A DNA stretch of 64,000 nucleotides from Alviniconcha marisindica. Lineage: Eukaryota > Mollusca > Gastropoda > Provannidae. Shown here piece by piece: positions 11,001 through 19,984 of this stretch. The notes below the pieces were generated by a model, which saw only the letters and a program-made list of their open reading frames with translations, searched no databases and was not told where the DNA came from. How positions within the stretch are numbered: the stretch's first letter is position 1; the number at the start of each line of letters is the position of its first letter. The stretch is taken from NCBI GenBank assembly GCA_018857735.1, contig JABMCL010000854.1, forward strand, positions 208,501 through 272,500, in the 5' to 3' direction. The position numbers were made by a program, and so were the translations under genes.

Positions 11001-14000
11001 CTCACTGACGCTGTGTCCGACGGAGCTGATCAAGTGTCGCCTGCAGGCCATGCGGGAAATGGCCACCAAGGGGCAGCTGGAAGGGGGCATGGAGCGACTC
11101 AAAATGTGAGCATCTCTTGCTGCCGGGTTTTTTGAGCGACTCAAAATGTCAGCATCTCTTGCTGTCACAGTGTCAGGCTTTTTGAGCGACTCAAAATGTC
11201 AGCATCTCTTGCTGACTTTTTGAGCGACTCAAAATGTCAGCATCTCTTGCTGCCGGGTTTTTTGAGCAACTCAAAATGTCAGCATCTCTTGCTGTTACAG
11301 TCAGGCTTTTTGAGCGACTCAAAATGTCAGCATCTCTTGCTGTCTGACTTTTTGAGCGACTCAAAATGTCAGCATCTCTTGCTGTCACAGTGTCAGGCTT
11401 TTTGAGCGACTCAAAATGTCAGCATCTCTTGCTGTCTGACTTTTTGAGCACTCAAAATGTGAGCATCTCTTGCTGTCCAGTGTCAGACTTTTTGAGCGAC
11501 TCAAAATGTGAGCATCTCTTGCTGTCAGTGTCAGGCTTTTTGAGCGACTCAAAATGTGAGCATCTCTTGCTGTCACAGTGTCAGGCTTTTTGAGCGACTC
11601 AAAATGTGAGCATCTCTTGCTGTCACATGTCAGGCTTTTTGAGTGACTCAAAATGTGAGCATCTTGCTGTCACAGTGTCAGGCTTTTTGGGCACTCAAAA
11701 TGTGAGCATCTCTTGCTGTCACAGTGTCAGACTTTTTGAGCGACTCAAAATGTGAACATCACTTGCTGTCGTTTAACTGGTGAGGGAGGCATGGAGCAAC
11801 TCAAAATGTGAGCATCTCTTGCTGTGAGTGTCAGACTTTTGAGCGACTCAAAATGTGAGCATCTCTTGCTGTCACAGTGTCAGGCTTTTTGAGCAACTCA
11901 AAATGTGAGCATCTCCTGCTGTCACAATGTCAGGCTTTTTGAGTGACTCAAAATGTGAGCATCTTTTGCTGTCACAGTGTCAGGCTTTTGGGGTGACTCA
12001 AAATGTGAGCATCACTTGCTGTCACAGTGTCAGGCTTTTTGAGTGACTCAAAATGTGAACATCACTTGCTGTCAGTGGTTTAACAGGCTTTTGGGGTGAG
12101 ACTGCGCAAATGCATTGAGCACTCAAAATGTGAGCATCTTGCTGTCACAGTGTCAGGCTTTTTGAGCGACTCAAAATGTGAGCATCTACCCCCCTGCTGT
12201 CACAATAGTCAGGCTTTTGGAGTGACTCAAAATGTAGCATACTTGCTGTCACAGTGTCAGGCTTTTGGAGCGACTCAAAATGTGAGCATCACTTGCTGTC
12301 ACAATTAGGCTTTTTGAGGACTCAAAATGTGACATCTTCTGCTGTCGTGAGGGGTATGGAGGACTCAAAATGTGAGCATCACTTGCTGTCCTGTGGTTTT
12401 TGAGGACTCAAAATGTGAGCATCACTTGCTGTCAGTTTTGGTGAGGGAGGATGGGACTCAAAATGTGAGCATCATCTGCTGTCTGGCTTAGTTGGTGAGG
12501 GGGATGGACTGAGTGACTCAAAATGTGAGCACACTTGTTCTCAGCCTTAAAATGGTGAAGGAGGTATGGAGTGACTCAAAATGTGAGCATCATTAAATTT
12601 TTCTCTCAGGCTTAAAATGGTGAAGGGGGTATGGAGTGACTCAAAATGTGGAGTGGGGGGTGTTGCTGTCAGGCTTGTTCAATGCTGTTTTCTCTGGAGA
12701 GGTACTGGCAAGAACTGTCTCCAGGAGACACTGGTGGGAACTTAGATCCTTGGGGGGGGGGGGGGGTTGGGGGGGGGGTGTTAGACTTGTTTGAGGCCAG
12801 GCCAGGTTGTCACCAGAGAGGTACCCAAGAAAATTGAGGTTCCAGGAGGCGTGTTGTTGTTGTAAGACTTGTTCATCAATGAGTTGTTTCTGGAGATGGA
12901 TCGGCGGGAGTCGAGATCCCTGGGGGTAGGAGAGAGGGAAGAGTGTTGTCGTTGTTGTTGTTGTGAGACTTGCTAGTAGTTTAGTGAGCCAACTCGACAG
13001 TAGAGAATAGCGCTACACAAAAAAGCAGTCCGTAATGATAACAGTGAGGTACCGAACATGTGAATTATTCACAGAAACAACTTTATTTCTGTTGCAGCGG
13101 TCCATTTGGTCTCACCAGGGAGATTCTGCGCAGCGAGGGAATCCGAGGCTTGTACAAAGGCCTGACCAGTACCTTCATGCGGGAGATGCCGGGATACTTC
13201 TTCTTCTTTGGGGGCTACGAGATTAGCAGGGCCCTTCTCACCCCACCAGGCAAAAAGAAGGATGAAATAGGTGGGCACCTGACTTGCTTTTTTCGCATTT
13301 AGGCTAGGGGCAGGAGGAGGGGCAGTGAGCCTTGTACTCCAACAAGACAATTACAACCTGCAGCCGATGCCCAAACCTTTGTCACCCCACATGTAAACAC
13401 AGACACGTTTGGTGAGAGAACTTACATCTTTATGCTGTTTCAGGGGCCTTTTGAACATCTTTATGCTGTTTCAGGGACCTTTTGAACATCTTTATGCTGT
13501 TTCAGGGGCCTTTTGAACATCTTTATGCTGTTTCAGGGGCCTTTTGAACATCTTTATGCTGTTTCAGGGGCCTTTTGAACATCTTTATGCTGTTTCAGGG
13601 GCCTTTTGAACATCTTTATGCTGTTTCAGGGCCTTTTGAACATCTTTATGCTGTTTCAGGGGCCTTTTGAACATCTTTATGCTGTTTCAGGGGCCTTTGA
13701 ACATCTTCATGCTGTTTCAGCCCTGGTCATTTTTGTTGTTGTTGTCTGTTTCAGGTGCCCTGAGGACAGTGATATGTGGCGGGGTGGGTGGCGTGGCCTT
13801 GTGGGTGGCCATTTTCCCCGCTGACGTCTGCAAGTCTCGTATACAGGTGCAGGCCGTGGACGGAAAGGCGGCCCCCACATTTCTCGCAACTATCACTCAA
13901 ATCTTCAAAAATGAAGGTCAGGTTGGAATCAAGGTCTTCTTTTACTTATCGTCTTTGTTCTGTTTGTTTGTTCTGTTTTTCGTTGTTGGTTTGGGGTTTC

Positions 14001-15177
14001 TTTTCAGTTTGCTTCTTCTTGTTGGTGGGGGGGGGGGGGATTACTGAGGACAACAGTATTTTTATTTGTCATTGCAATATGCACTTCATTTCTTTAGTAA
14101 TCTTGACTCTTTTTAACAGTTTGAACTCGGTGTCCTACTTGTGGTAGGGGGGGTGGGGGGGGGTAGGATTGCTTCATCCACTCATTACCTCCATTGTGGG
14201 CTTTAATTGCTTTACCTTATAGAAAGAAGTGCTGAAATTCAGTTTTAATAAAACCACTTCTTGTTTTTCTTCTTTTTCTGAGAGGAGAATTTTTCTGGCA
14301 TTTGCCACAAAGTGTCTGATTATGTAAAGCCCGTTCTTAATTGGGCGAACATTTGCTTCGGAGTATTCGTCAAATTTTACTTTGTTTTTTAATTGAGTGC
14401 ATAGTTCACCGAACATGGTTCAGACAGTTTGACAAACTATACTTCATTCTTAACTGGCTTGTAATGAGATGCAAGTTTCGGCCTGAACTTGCAGCAGACA
14501 GCATGATCCAAAATGTAGGCTAAAGTCAAGTTGCAAGTCAGTATACTTTAATCATCCCTCACAGGGTAATTCAACTAACTACTATATCATTCTGGGTCCC
14601 AGAGACAAGGCTGCGCCTCCTACAAGACAACAAATAAACAAATTCCCTCTGAAGCGAGTGAAGTACCTAGCGATACCGTCATCCATTTTTTTCTTTCTTC
14701 CTCGTCCACAGGAGAGCTCTCCGCTCTCAGCCAGTCAGAGGCAAGGTTTGTAGAAATGGACGAACATTCCCAGAACATGTTGAGCGAAGTGTTTTGGACC
14801 CCGAATATAGCTTTGTCGCAGTTGGACGAATATCCTGAACTATATTCGAAAGCAAAAGTCCACCCAATTAAGAACCAGCTATATTCACCAAATACTCCCG
14901 ACTATGTTCACAAACAAATGTTCGCCCAATTAAGAACAGGCTTAAGAGAGTGGCATTTTTTTCTGAGAATCATGCTTTTAGCATTTCCCCCAAAGTTTCT
15001 GAGTGGGAAATTAAACAGGTTTGCATTGCATGGTATGCAGGAATTCGAGCGTTGTACAAAGGACTGGGACCAACCGTTGTCAGGACGTTCCCTGCCACTG
15101 GCGCCCTCTTCCTGGCATACGAGATGACAAAAAAATATGGTGGTCAGTTGGCCGACTCCCTAACTGCGGCCAAGTGA
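8051..15177 (+). CDS. SLC25A15: Mitochondrial ornithine carrier (SLC25A15/ORNT1-like), six exons
   Basis: Exons 8051-8153, 10202-10438, 10931-11105, 13098-13270, 13755-13916 and 15041-15177 (stop TGA at 15175-15177). All introns are GT-AG and every phase joins, giving 328 codons against about 301 for human ORNT1. The three mitochondrial-carrier signatures are intact: PLDTVK (residues 45-50, exon 2), PTELIK (exon 3) and PADVCK (exon 5). Subfamily-specific stretches are [23 protein letters not shown] and [14 protein letters not shown]. Known family role: inner-membrane exchange of cytosolic ornithine for matrix citrulline; six transmembrane helices are expected. The start is the first ATG before an acidic N-terminus that runs directly into helix 1. 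Oddities: introns 1, 3 and 4 are filled with minisatellites, two of them built from splice-junction sequence. SLC25A2 is a vertebrate-specific relative, so the ORNT1-type call is firm. Confidence 0.95.
8180..9885. repeat. 50-bp minisatellite filling intron 1 of the carrier gene
   Basis: Tandem units of about 50 bases made of two related halves, TCTGTGGGTCTTGGCAATG and TCTGTGGGACCTGGCTATG, repeated about 30 times and more degenerate after about 9060. It starts some 30 bases inside the intron. I see no match to exon 1, so this array is not obviously exon-derived. It yields overlapping cysteine/valine-rich open frames on both strands that are not genes. Confidence 0.92.
9900..9952. repeat. Dispersed repeat family A, end fragment
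   Basis: TTTCTGTGGACATTAAGCAC followed by TTTACTTACTTACT. Similar fragments lie at 22338-22370 and 27268-27312. Confidence 0.5.
10533..10588 (+). repeat. Short interspersed repeat family B, copy 1
   Basis: CCCTGATATAACCACACTGG, then a TGTAAGACACC-like segment and TTACTTACTTACT. One of seven copies in the window. Confidence 0.75.
10770..10842 (+). repeat. Short interspersed repeat family B, copy 2
   Basis: CCCTGATATAACCATACCAG, then ACTGGGCGTAAAACATCAAG. The 3-prime TAAAACACCAAGTTAC part is repeated once. Confidence 0.75.
10845..10915 (-). repeat. Dispersed repeat family C, copy 1
   Basis: Minus-strand match to the elements at 21793 and 23516: TGTCCTGAGGTGACCCTGTG, then GACAGGATGCTAAAAACC. 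It ends just upstream of carrier exon 3. Confidence 0.6.
11096..12660 (+). repeat. Minisatellite built from the exon 3 / 5-prime splice-site junction
   Basis: About 32 tandem units of roughly 45-55 bases fill the start of intron 3. The core GAGCGACTCAAAATGTGAGC is exactly the end of carrier exon 3 (GAGCGACTCAAAAT) plus its splice donor (GTGAGC), followed by ATCTCTTGCTGTCACAGTGT and CAGGCTTTTT. After the genuine donor at 11106, seven consecutive units read AAAATGTCAGC (donor position +3 changed); from about 11458 most units return to GTGAGC. Distal units near 11785, 12345, 12560 and 12620 also carry upstream exonic sequence (GGGGGCATGGAG-like), showing that exon sequence is the source. Confidence 0.93.
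12661..12960 (+). repeat. Dispersed repeat family D, three degenerate copies
   Basis: Related segments at about 12672, 12783 and 12864: GACTTGTTCAATG-like, then TCTCTGGAGAGGTACTGGCA-like, then GAGATCCCTGGGGG-like with G runs at 12750-12778. A further copy is at 48250-48335. The function is unknown. Confidence 0.5.
13424..13724 (+). repeat. 31-bp minisatellite of 3-prime splice-site-like units
   Basis: About ten head-to-tail 31-base units near the end of carrier intron 4, core ATGCTGTTTCAGGGGCC. The genuine acceptor of exon 5 only 30 bases downstream reads GTCTGTTTCAGGTGCCC. CTGTTTCAG is identical, and the next 22 bases match at about 13 positions, including GCC, ACA and TATG at the same offsets. 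The array thus looks like amplified, diverged copies of the exon 5 acceptor. Each unit carries a pyrimidine-poor but complete TTTCAG/G. Confidence 0.88.
14250..15010. repeat. Direct and inverted repeats in carrier intron 5
   Basis: CCCGTTCTTAATTGGGCGAA (about 14331) is mirrored by CGCCCAATTAAGAACAGGCT (about 14921) and by a weaker copy at 14859. The neighbouring segment TTTCTGAGAGGAGAAT...GCATTTGCC (14275-14310) recurs in direct orientation at 14965-14995. The open frames at 14174-14416 (minus) and 14756-15127 (plus) share this repeat (RPIKNGLY versus HPIKNQLY) and are not exons. Confidence 0.5.
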
Positions 15178-15304
15178 TGGGTCCAGACAACCAAAGTCTG
15201 CTGCAAAAAATCAATCAACGTTTTTGTCAACAGTCTGTTTCTGAGGTGGTTGTGTGAATTATCTATGCAATGACTTGTTCTTGTGGTTTGTTTGTTATAT
15301 TGCT

Positions 15305-16095
15305 GTTGTTCTGGGCATTTTTCCTTCATGGGTTTGTGGAAGGTTGACAAAATAGATGTGAATTTTAAATGTTGAACAATTAATCCAGTAACTACACACG
15401 TAAGGGCATTGTGTGGGTTTGTATTTACTTCTGATTTTAAATACGAACAATTGTGTATACAACTTGTGTGTGTGTGGAGGGGGGGGGGGCATTTTCCTTT
15501 GTCCTACAGAGAAATGACAAATCTGAATGTTGTGGAATTAATCAGTTAACTCACACGTGTAAGGGCATTAGCCAGTAATGAGGTATGGATTTATTTCTGA
15601 TTTTAAACATGAATAATCGTGTGTGCAACTTTTGCTGGATCAGAGGGACATTTTACTTTGTGGCCTTAGAGACAAACGACAAATAGATGCGAATTTTGAA
15701 TGTTGTGGAATTAATGGGTTCACTCACACATGTAAGGGCATTACCCAGGTATAGATATTTACTTCTGTTTTTAAACATGAACAACCATTTGTGCAACTTT
15801 TGTGGGGTCGGGGGCCCATTTTCCTTTTTGTGGCTTTACAAACAAAATGACAAATAGACGCAAATTTTGAGGAATTAATTGGGTAATTCACGCATGTAAG
15901 GGCTTTTCCGTACTATATATTCTTCTTTTTTTATGACAATCATGCGTGCAACTTTTGGGAGGTTGGAAGGACATTTTCCTATGTAGCTTTACAGAGAAAT
16001 GACAGATTTGAATTTTGAGGAATTAATTGGGTAACTCACACACGTAAGGGCATTACCTTGGTATATGTTTACTTTGCTATTTGTTTTATACATCA
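15305..16095 (+). repeat. About five copies of a 155-165-bp tandem repeat downstream of the carrier
   Basis: Units share GCATTTTCCTTTGTGGC-like, AAATGACAAATAGATGCGAA-like, GTAACTCACACACGTAAGGG-like and TTTACTTCTGATTTTAAAC-like blocks. They begin near 15310, 15485, 15645, 15810 and 15965. The first unit starts only 130 bases after the stop codon, so the array probably sits in the 3-prime UTR or immediate flank. Confidence 0.75.
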
Positions 16096-16097
16096 AT

Positions 16098-16098
16098 A

Positions 16099-16131
<33 letters not shown>

Positions 16132-16160
16132 ATGCATGCATGCATGCATATGCGTGTGTG
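16098..16160. repeat. (GT)n then (GCAT)n microsatellite
   Basis: (GT)n of about 34 bases passing into GCATGCATGCATGCAT and a second short GT run. 16160-16510 holds nothing recognisable. Confidence 0.85.
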
Positions 16161-16514
16161 AGGTGACCAACAATTGAAGACTCCTTTGCTCCCACTTTTT
16201 TTCATCAGTTTGTACAGTTACAGACACGCATTTGCTTGTGACGTGTACTCACTTTGCCAGAGGTCAAACATGGTAATAACATATTTTTATTTTGGCTTGA
16301 TCATTTTAACCCATTGTGAATAAGTATGTAGCATGCAACTTTTTGATTCTGTTGACTCGTGAGTGCAAAATTAAGATGCTGACACTCGACCTTATGAATT
16401 ACGAGTCAACAGATGAGCACAGTCACAAAATTGGAAGTGTGCCTTTTTCTCTTTTTTTCTAGCCTTCTTACATGGTTTGGGAGATATCTGGATTTGATTT
16501 TGACAGAAAGAACA

Positions 16515-17005
16515 CACAGTGTATGTATGTGTGCGCATGTGTGTATGTGTGTGTGTCATGGAAGGGAAAATGTGTGTACATGCATACATGCAGTGTATGT
16601 GTGCGCATTGTGTATGTGTGTGTGTCATGGAAGGGAAAATGTGTGTACATGCATACATGCAGTGTATGTGTGGCATGTGTATGTGTGTGTGTCATGGAAG
16701 GGAAAATGTGTGTACATGCATACATGCAGTGTATGTGTTGCAGTGTATGTGTGTGTGTGTCATGGAAGGGAAAATGTGTGTACATGCATACATGCAGTGT
16801 ATGTATGTGTGTGTCATGGAAGGGAAAATGTGTGTACATGCATACATGCAGTGTATGTGTGCGCATGTGTGTATGTGTGTGTGTCATGGAAGGGAAAATG
16901 TGTGTACATGCATACATGCAGTGTATGTGTGCGCATGTGTATGTGTGTGTGTCATGGAAGGGAAAATGTGTGTACATGCATACATGCAGTGTATGTGCGA
17001 GAGAA
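16515..17005. repeat. About 65-bp minisatellite, seven copies
   Basis: Seven units, each with CATGGAAGGGAAAATGTGTG and TACATGCATACATGCAGTGT, separated by variable GT-rich spacers. Units begin near 16557, 16627, 16693, 16759, 16815, 16885 and 16953. Long open frames on both strands are translations of the repeat. Confidence 0.92.
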
Positions 17006-17555
17006 CAACTTGATGGTGGTTTACAGACCTTTGAAACTCGTACAACAGTATTGAGCTGCTAGCCAAATTGTGATATTTGCATTACTGTTGACCTGGCAGC
17101 TCTATGAAGATGCTTCTTTACAACTTGTACAAGTTTTTCTTCCGACTTTGTGTTACTGAGTCAGGGCGTTTATTGTGGATCTGAACTCATTGCACTCCCA
17201 CCAGCGCAGACTTCACTTGTTGTGATCAGGTGTGGGATTTTTGTTGTTGTTTTAGCAGATGTCTATGGTTTTCTTTTCCCTCCCTTAATAACCAAAGGAG
17301 GGAGGGGAATATATTGGGCTAGCCTCTGTTCATCTTGTGTGTGTGTGTGTGTGTGTGTGATATGCTGGTTCTATTTTATGATATTCCAAGACTACATATT
17401 CAGCTAAAAAAATGGGATGCTGCCCCCCCCCCCCCCCCCCATCCTTTTTTTAATTAAAAATAAATATTTCTACTCAAAAATGTTTCGCAGACAATAGGTA
17501 CACAAACTTTGTCATTATTAACACTACCATCAGTTCAACTTGGCATGCACATACT
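17006..17555. other. No gene recognised; short GT and C runs
   Basis: Contains (GT)n at 17337-17359 and a C run at 17424-17440. No exon with convincing splice sites or protein features is seen. Confidence 0.5.
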
Positions 17556-17559
17556 TACA

Positions 17560-18280
17560 TTAACTCTTTCAAGGCTTTCCGCATCTTAGCATGCAGGGCT
17601 CAGCAGTACACTTGGCGATGATCCGCATCTTTGGTCGCAGTAAGAATTAAAGATTTTTTAACGGTCTGAGCGACTTTTGCATTGATTGGAGGCAATTATA
17701 TTACAGTAACTGCATCAATTTCGGACACTTTTGGTAATCCCCCTTAGTCCAGTCGAGTGTTCCTTTGTCTGTTTGGCATTTGTAACGTGTGTCAAACTGA
17801 TGAAAGTTGTCCGTTTCACAATGGCGGCATGCAGAATGAACATGCATTACTCGACATGGGAAGCTGTCAAATTAGTACTGTATGAGGGCTTGGATCTAGA
17901 AGATTTTTCTGACAGTGGTTCTGAAGAGAACATTGTTGATTCTGGCAAGGAGTTTGTGCCAATAGATCTCAAGACGGACTCGAGTGACAGCAATAATGAC
18001 ATCTTCATTATCAGCTTTGGGATCCAAGCAACCAGTAGAATAAAACTTTTTTTTTTATACTGTGTTTGGATAGTTCCTGCTTTGCTATTGTGACAGAGAA
18101 AGGTATGTGATGACTCTACGGATTATTTATCTAACAAGTACACATCCGAAGCTTTCTAAAAATGTATTTGTTTATTGTATTATTCCTAGTAGTTTATTAA
18201 CTAGGATTTTTTTAAACGGGTAAAAACAGTGCATCTACAGGAGCCGAGAGCGTCATTTTGTGGCGTCTTGAATGAGTTAA
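17560..18280 (+). mobile_element. TTAA-flanked, internally deleted piggyBac-like element
   Basis: TTAA occurs at 17560-17563 and 18277-18280. Immediately inside, the ends form a short imperfect inverted repeat: CTCTTTCAAGGC at the left, and CTCATTCAAGAC read from the right on the minus strand. An open frame from the ATG at 17821 encodes an acidic stretch with LDLEDFSDSGSEE and DSSDSNND, resembling the N-terminus of piggyBac transposases. It stops without the DDD catalytic domain. piggyBac elements are known to target TTAA. At 713 bases, this copy can only be non-autonomous. Confidence 0.6.
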
Positions 18281-19660
18281 ACTCTTCCCACCCCACCCCT
18301 GCCCACACTTACATCTAGGCAACTGTCTTGGTACCCTGTGATTATACCCCGTTGTCACTGATTAGCAGCAAGTCTGGGGACCATAGCAAGAGAAAATCAC
18401 TTAGACTTTTTTTACTGGAATTGATCTGGGACTGGAGTGGGTGAAAGTTGAAGCACAGTTCCAACCCCCAGGAACTGAGACCCTAGCTGCACAGGGAGGG
18501 AGGGCACCAGCTCAGCTCTTTTTCTGATTCTCCACCGAAACCAAGATTGTATTCCAGATCTTATTTTGGCTGTAACCCAAAGAGAATAGTGGCGACAGCG
18601 ACGGAACACTGTCACTGCTTCCGTATCAGCTGCGTTTTGAGGTGGTGGGATTGTACGCGTGCGTCGTTGGAAAGAGAAGTGTTGTACACATCTGCAAAAG
18701 CTAGTTGGCATACATGGTCAAGTATTCTGCTGGTCATTGTATCTCAGGCAGTCACTTCAATGTTTCATATGCATGCTTTACAGTGATACCCCTTCAAGAC
18801 AAAGTGGCCGGGCCTACCAACATTACTTCCTCCTAATCAACCCTTTCACTGCAACAATGTCACTTGAAAACAACCAACAAAAGCATGCTGTTTGAAATCT
18901 TAAGCCTTTTTTTCTTTGTTTTTTCTCTTGCTTTCGCATGTGAAAGAATTTCTATCAAAATGCACAGGGCTAAAAGTAGATTTGTTATAGGACTAAAATA
19001 TCCTGTTTGCAAGCATGTGTCAGTGTGTGCATTTTTCAGCCCAGAAAGTTTACATGCTGGGGCAGCGATGGGGCTAATTCAACTTTGCCGTTAAAAGAAG
19101 AACATGCAAAGGAGTAAAACAGATTTCAGTCGTTTAAAGGAGGACTTGTCCTTTGCTGTGTGTATTATATATTATATATAATGTTTACGTTTTGTTAAAG
19201 CCTGGATGTCTGCAATCCATGCTGTAACTGAATGTCAGAGGTGGGGGGGCCACTGAATGCTAACTAATAATTATGTGTGTGCAGAGTGTGGACAATAAAG
19301 AGTGGTGTCAAAGGTTACTTCTTTCTCGTGTGTGGTTTGTGGGACTGTTGTATGTTAGTATAATAATGAATGTCCATTTGCAAAAGGGAAGATGGGTCTC
19401 TTTCTCGCATGTCATAAAACACATATTACCAACAATGAAACGAAGCAATGGAAAACGATACAAAACCATTATAATATTTCAAATTCAAGCTTTCAGATCA
19501 ACAGCAAATTCAAAACTACTGTAACACTGCAACAGCAGGAAGGGAAGCCATTCATTATTAACACTGCAGCTTCCTCATCAAAAATGGATGAACATCCTCA
19601 TCCTCATCTACCATTTTCCTCATGATCAGAAAAGTTTCCTCATCATCAGGCAACTTCTGT
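18281..19660. other. No gene recognised; possible polyadenylation signal at 19294
   Basis: Anonymous AT-rich sequence. AATAAA at 19294-19299 is followed by a GT-rich stretch (GTGTGTGGTTTGTGGG, about 19329), a plausible cleavage signal on the plus strand. It lies 4.1 kb after the carrier stop codon, so assigning it to that gene is speculative. Confidence 0.35.
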
Positions 19661-19668
19661 TCCACTCC

Positions 19669-19828
19669 GATATGACCCTTTGCAGTAATACACTGGGTGC
19701 TGAAGATCAAGGATCAAAAAAAAAAAATTGAGTAACAGTTTAGGGTGGGAGGAAGGGACACCATTTTGTTCCAACTTCCTGATTAACTTCTTCAATACCC
19801 AGTGTACCGCAAAGGGTCATATCAGGGG
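19669..19828. repeat. Inverted repeat, about 38-base arms
   Basis: Left arm GATATGACCCTTTGCAGTAA... at 19669-19707 is mirrored by ...TACCGCAAAGGGTCATATC at 19789-19828, with an 80-base AT-rich loop. TTAA lies at 19783-19786 just inside the right arm. It may be a small hairpin MITE or an element end. Confidence 0.6.
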
Positions 19829-19984
19829 GGAAACACGAGTAGCCTAATCAGAATCAAAAATCTGCCTCACACTCACGGACACACACCACCAACAAAAACA
19901 GTCACCAGCCAACAAAAATCTAGTGAAAACAGTAAGGTTTAGGTTTTAGCAGAGAAACGAGTGGTCAGCATGGATTTTCAGCAG

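Noticed and set aside
16413..17062. Frames of about 200 codons rich in Val, Cys and Tyr
   Set aside because: Translations of the 65-bp minisatellite.
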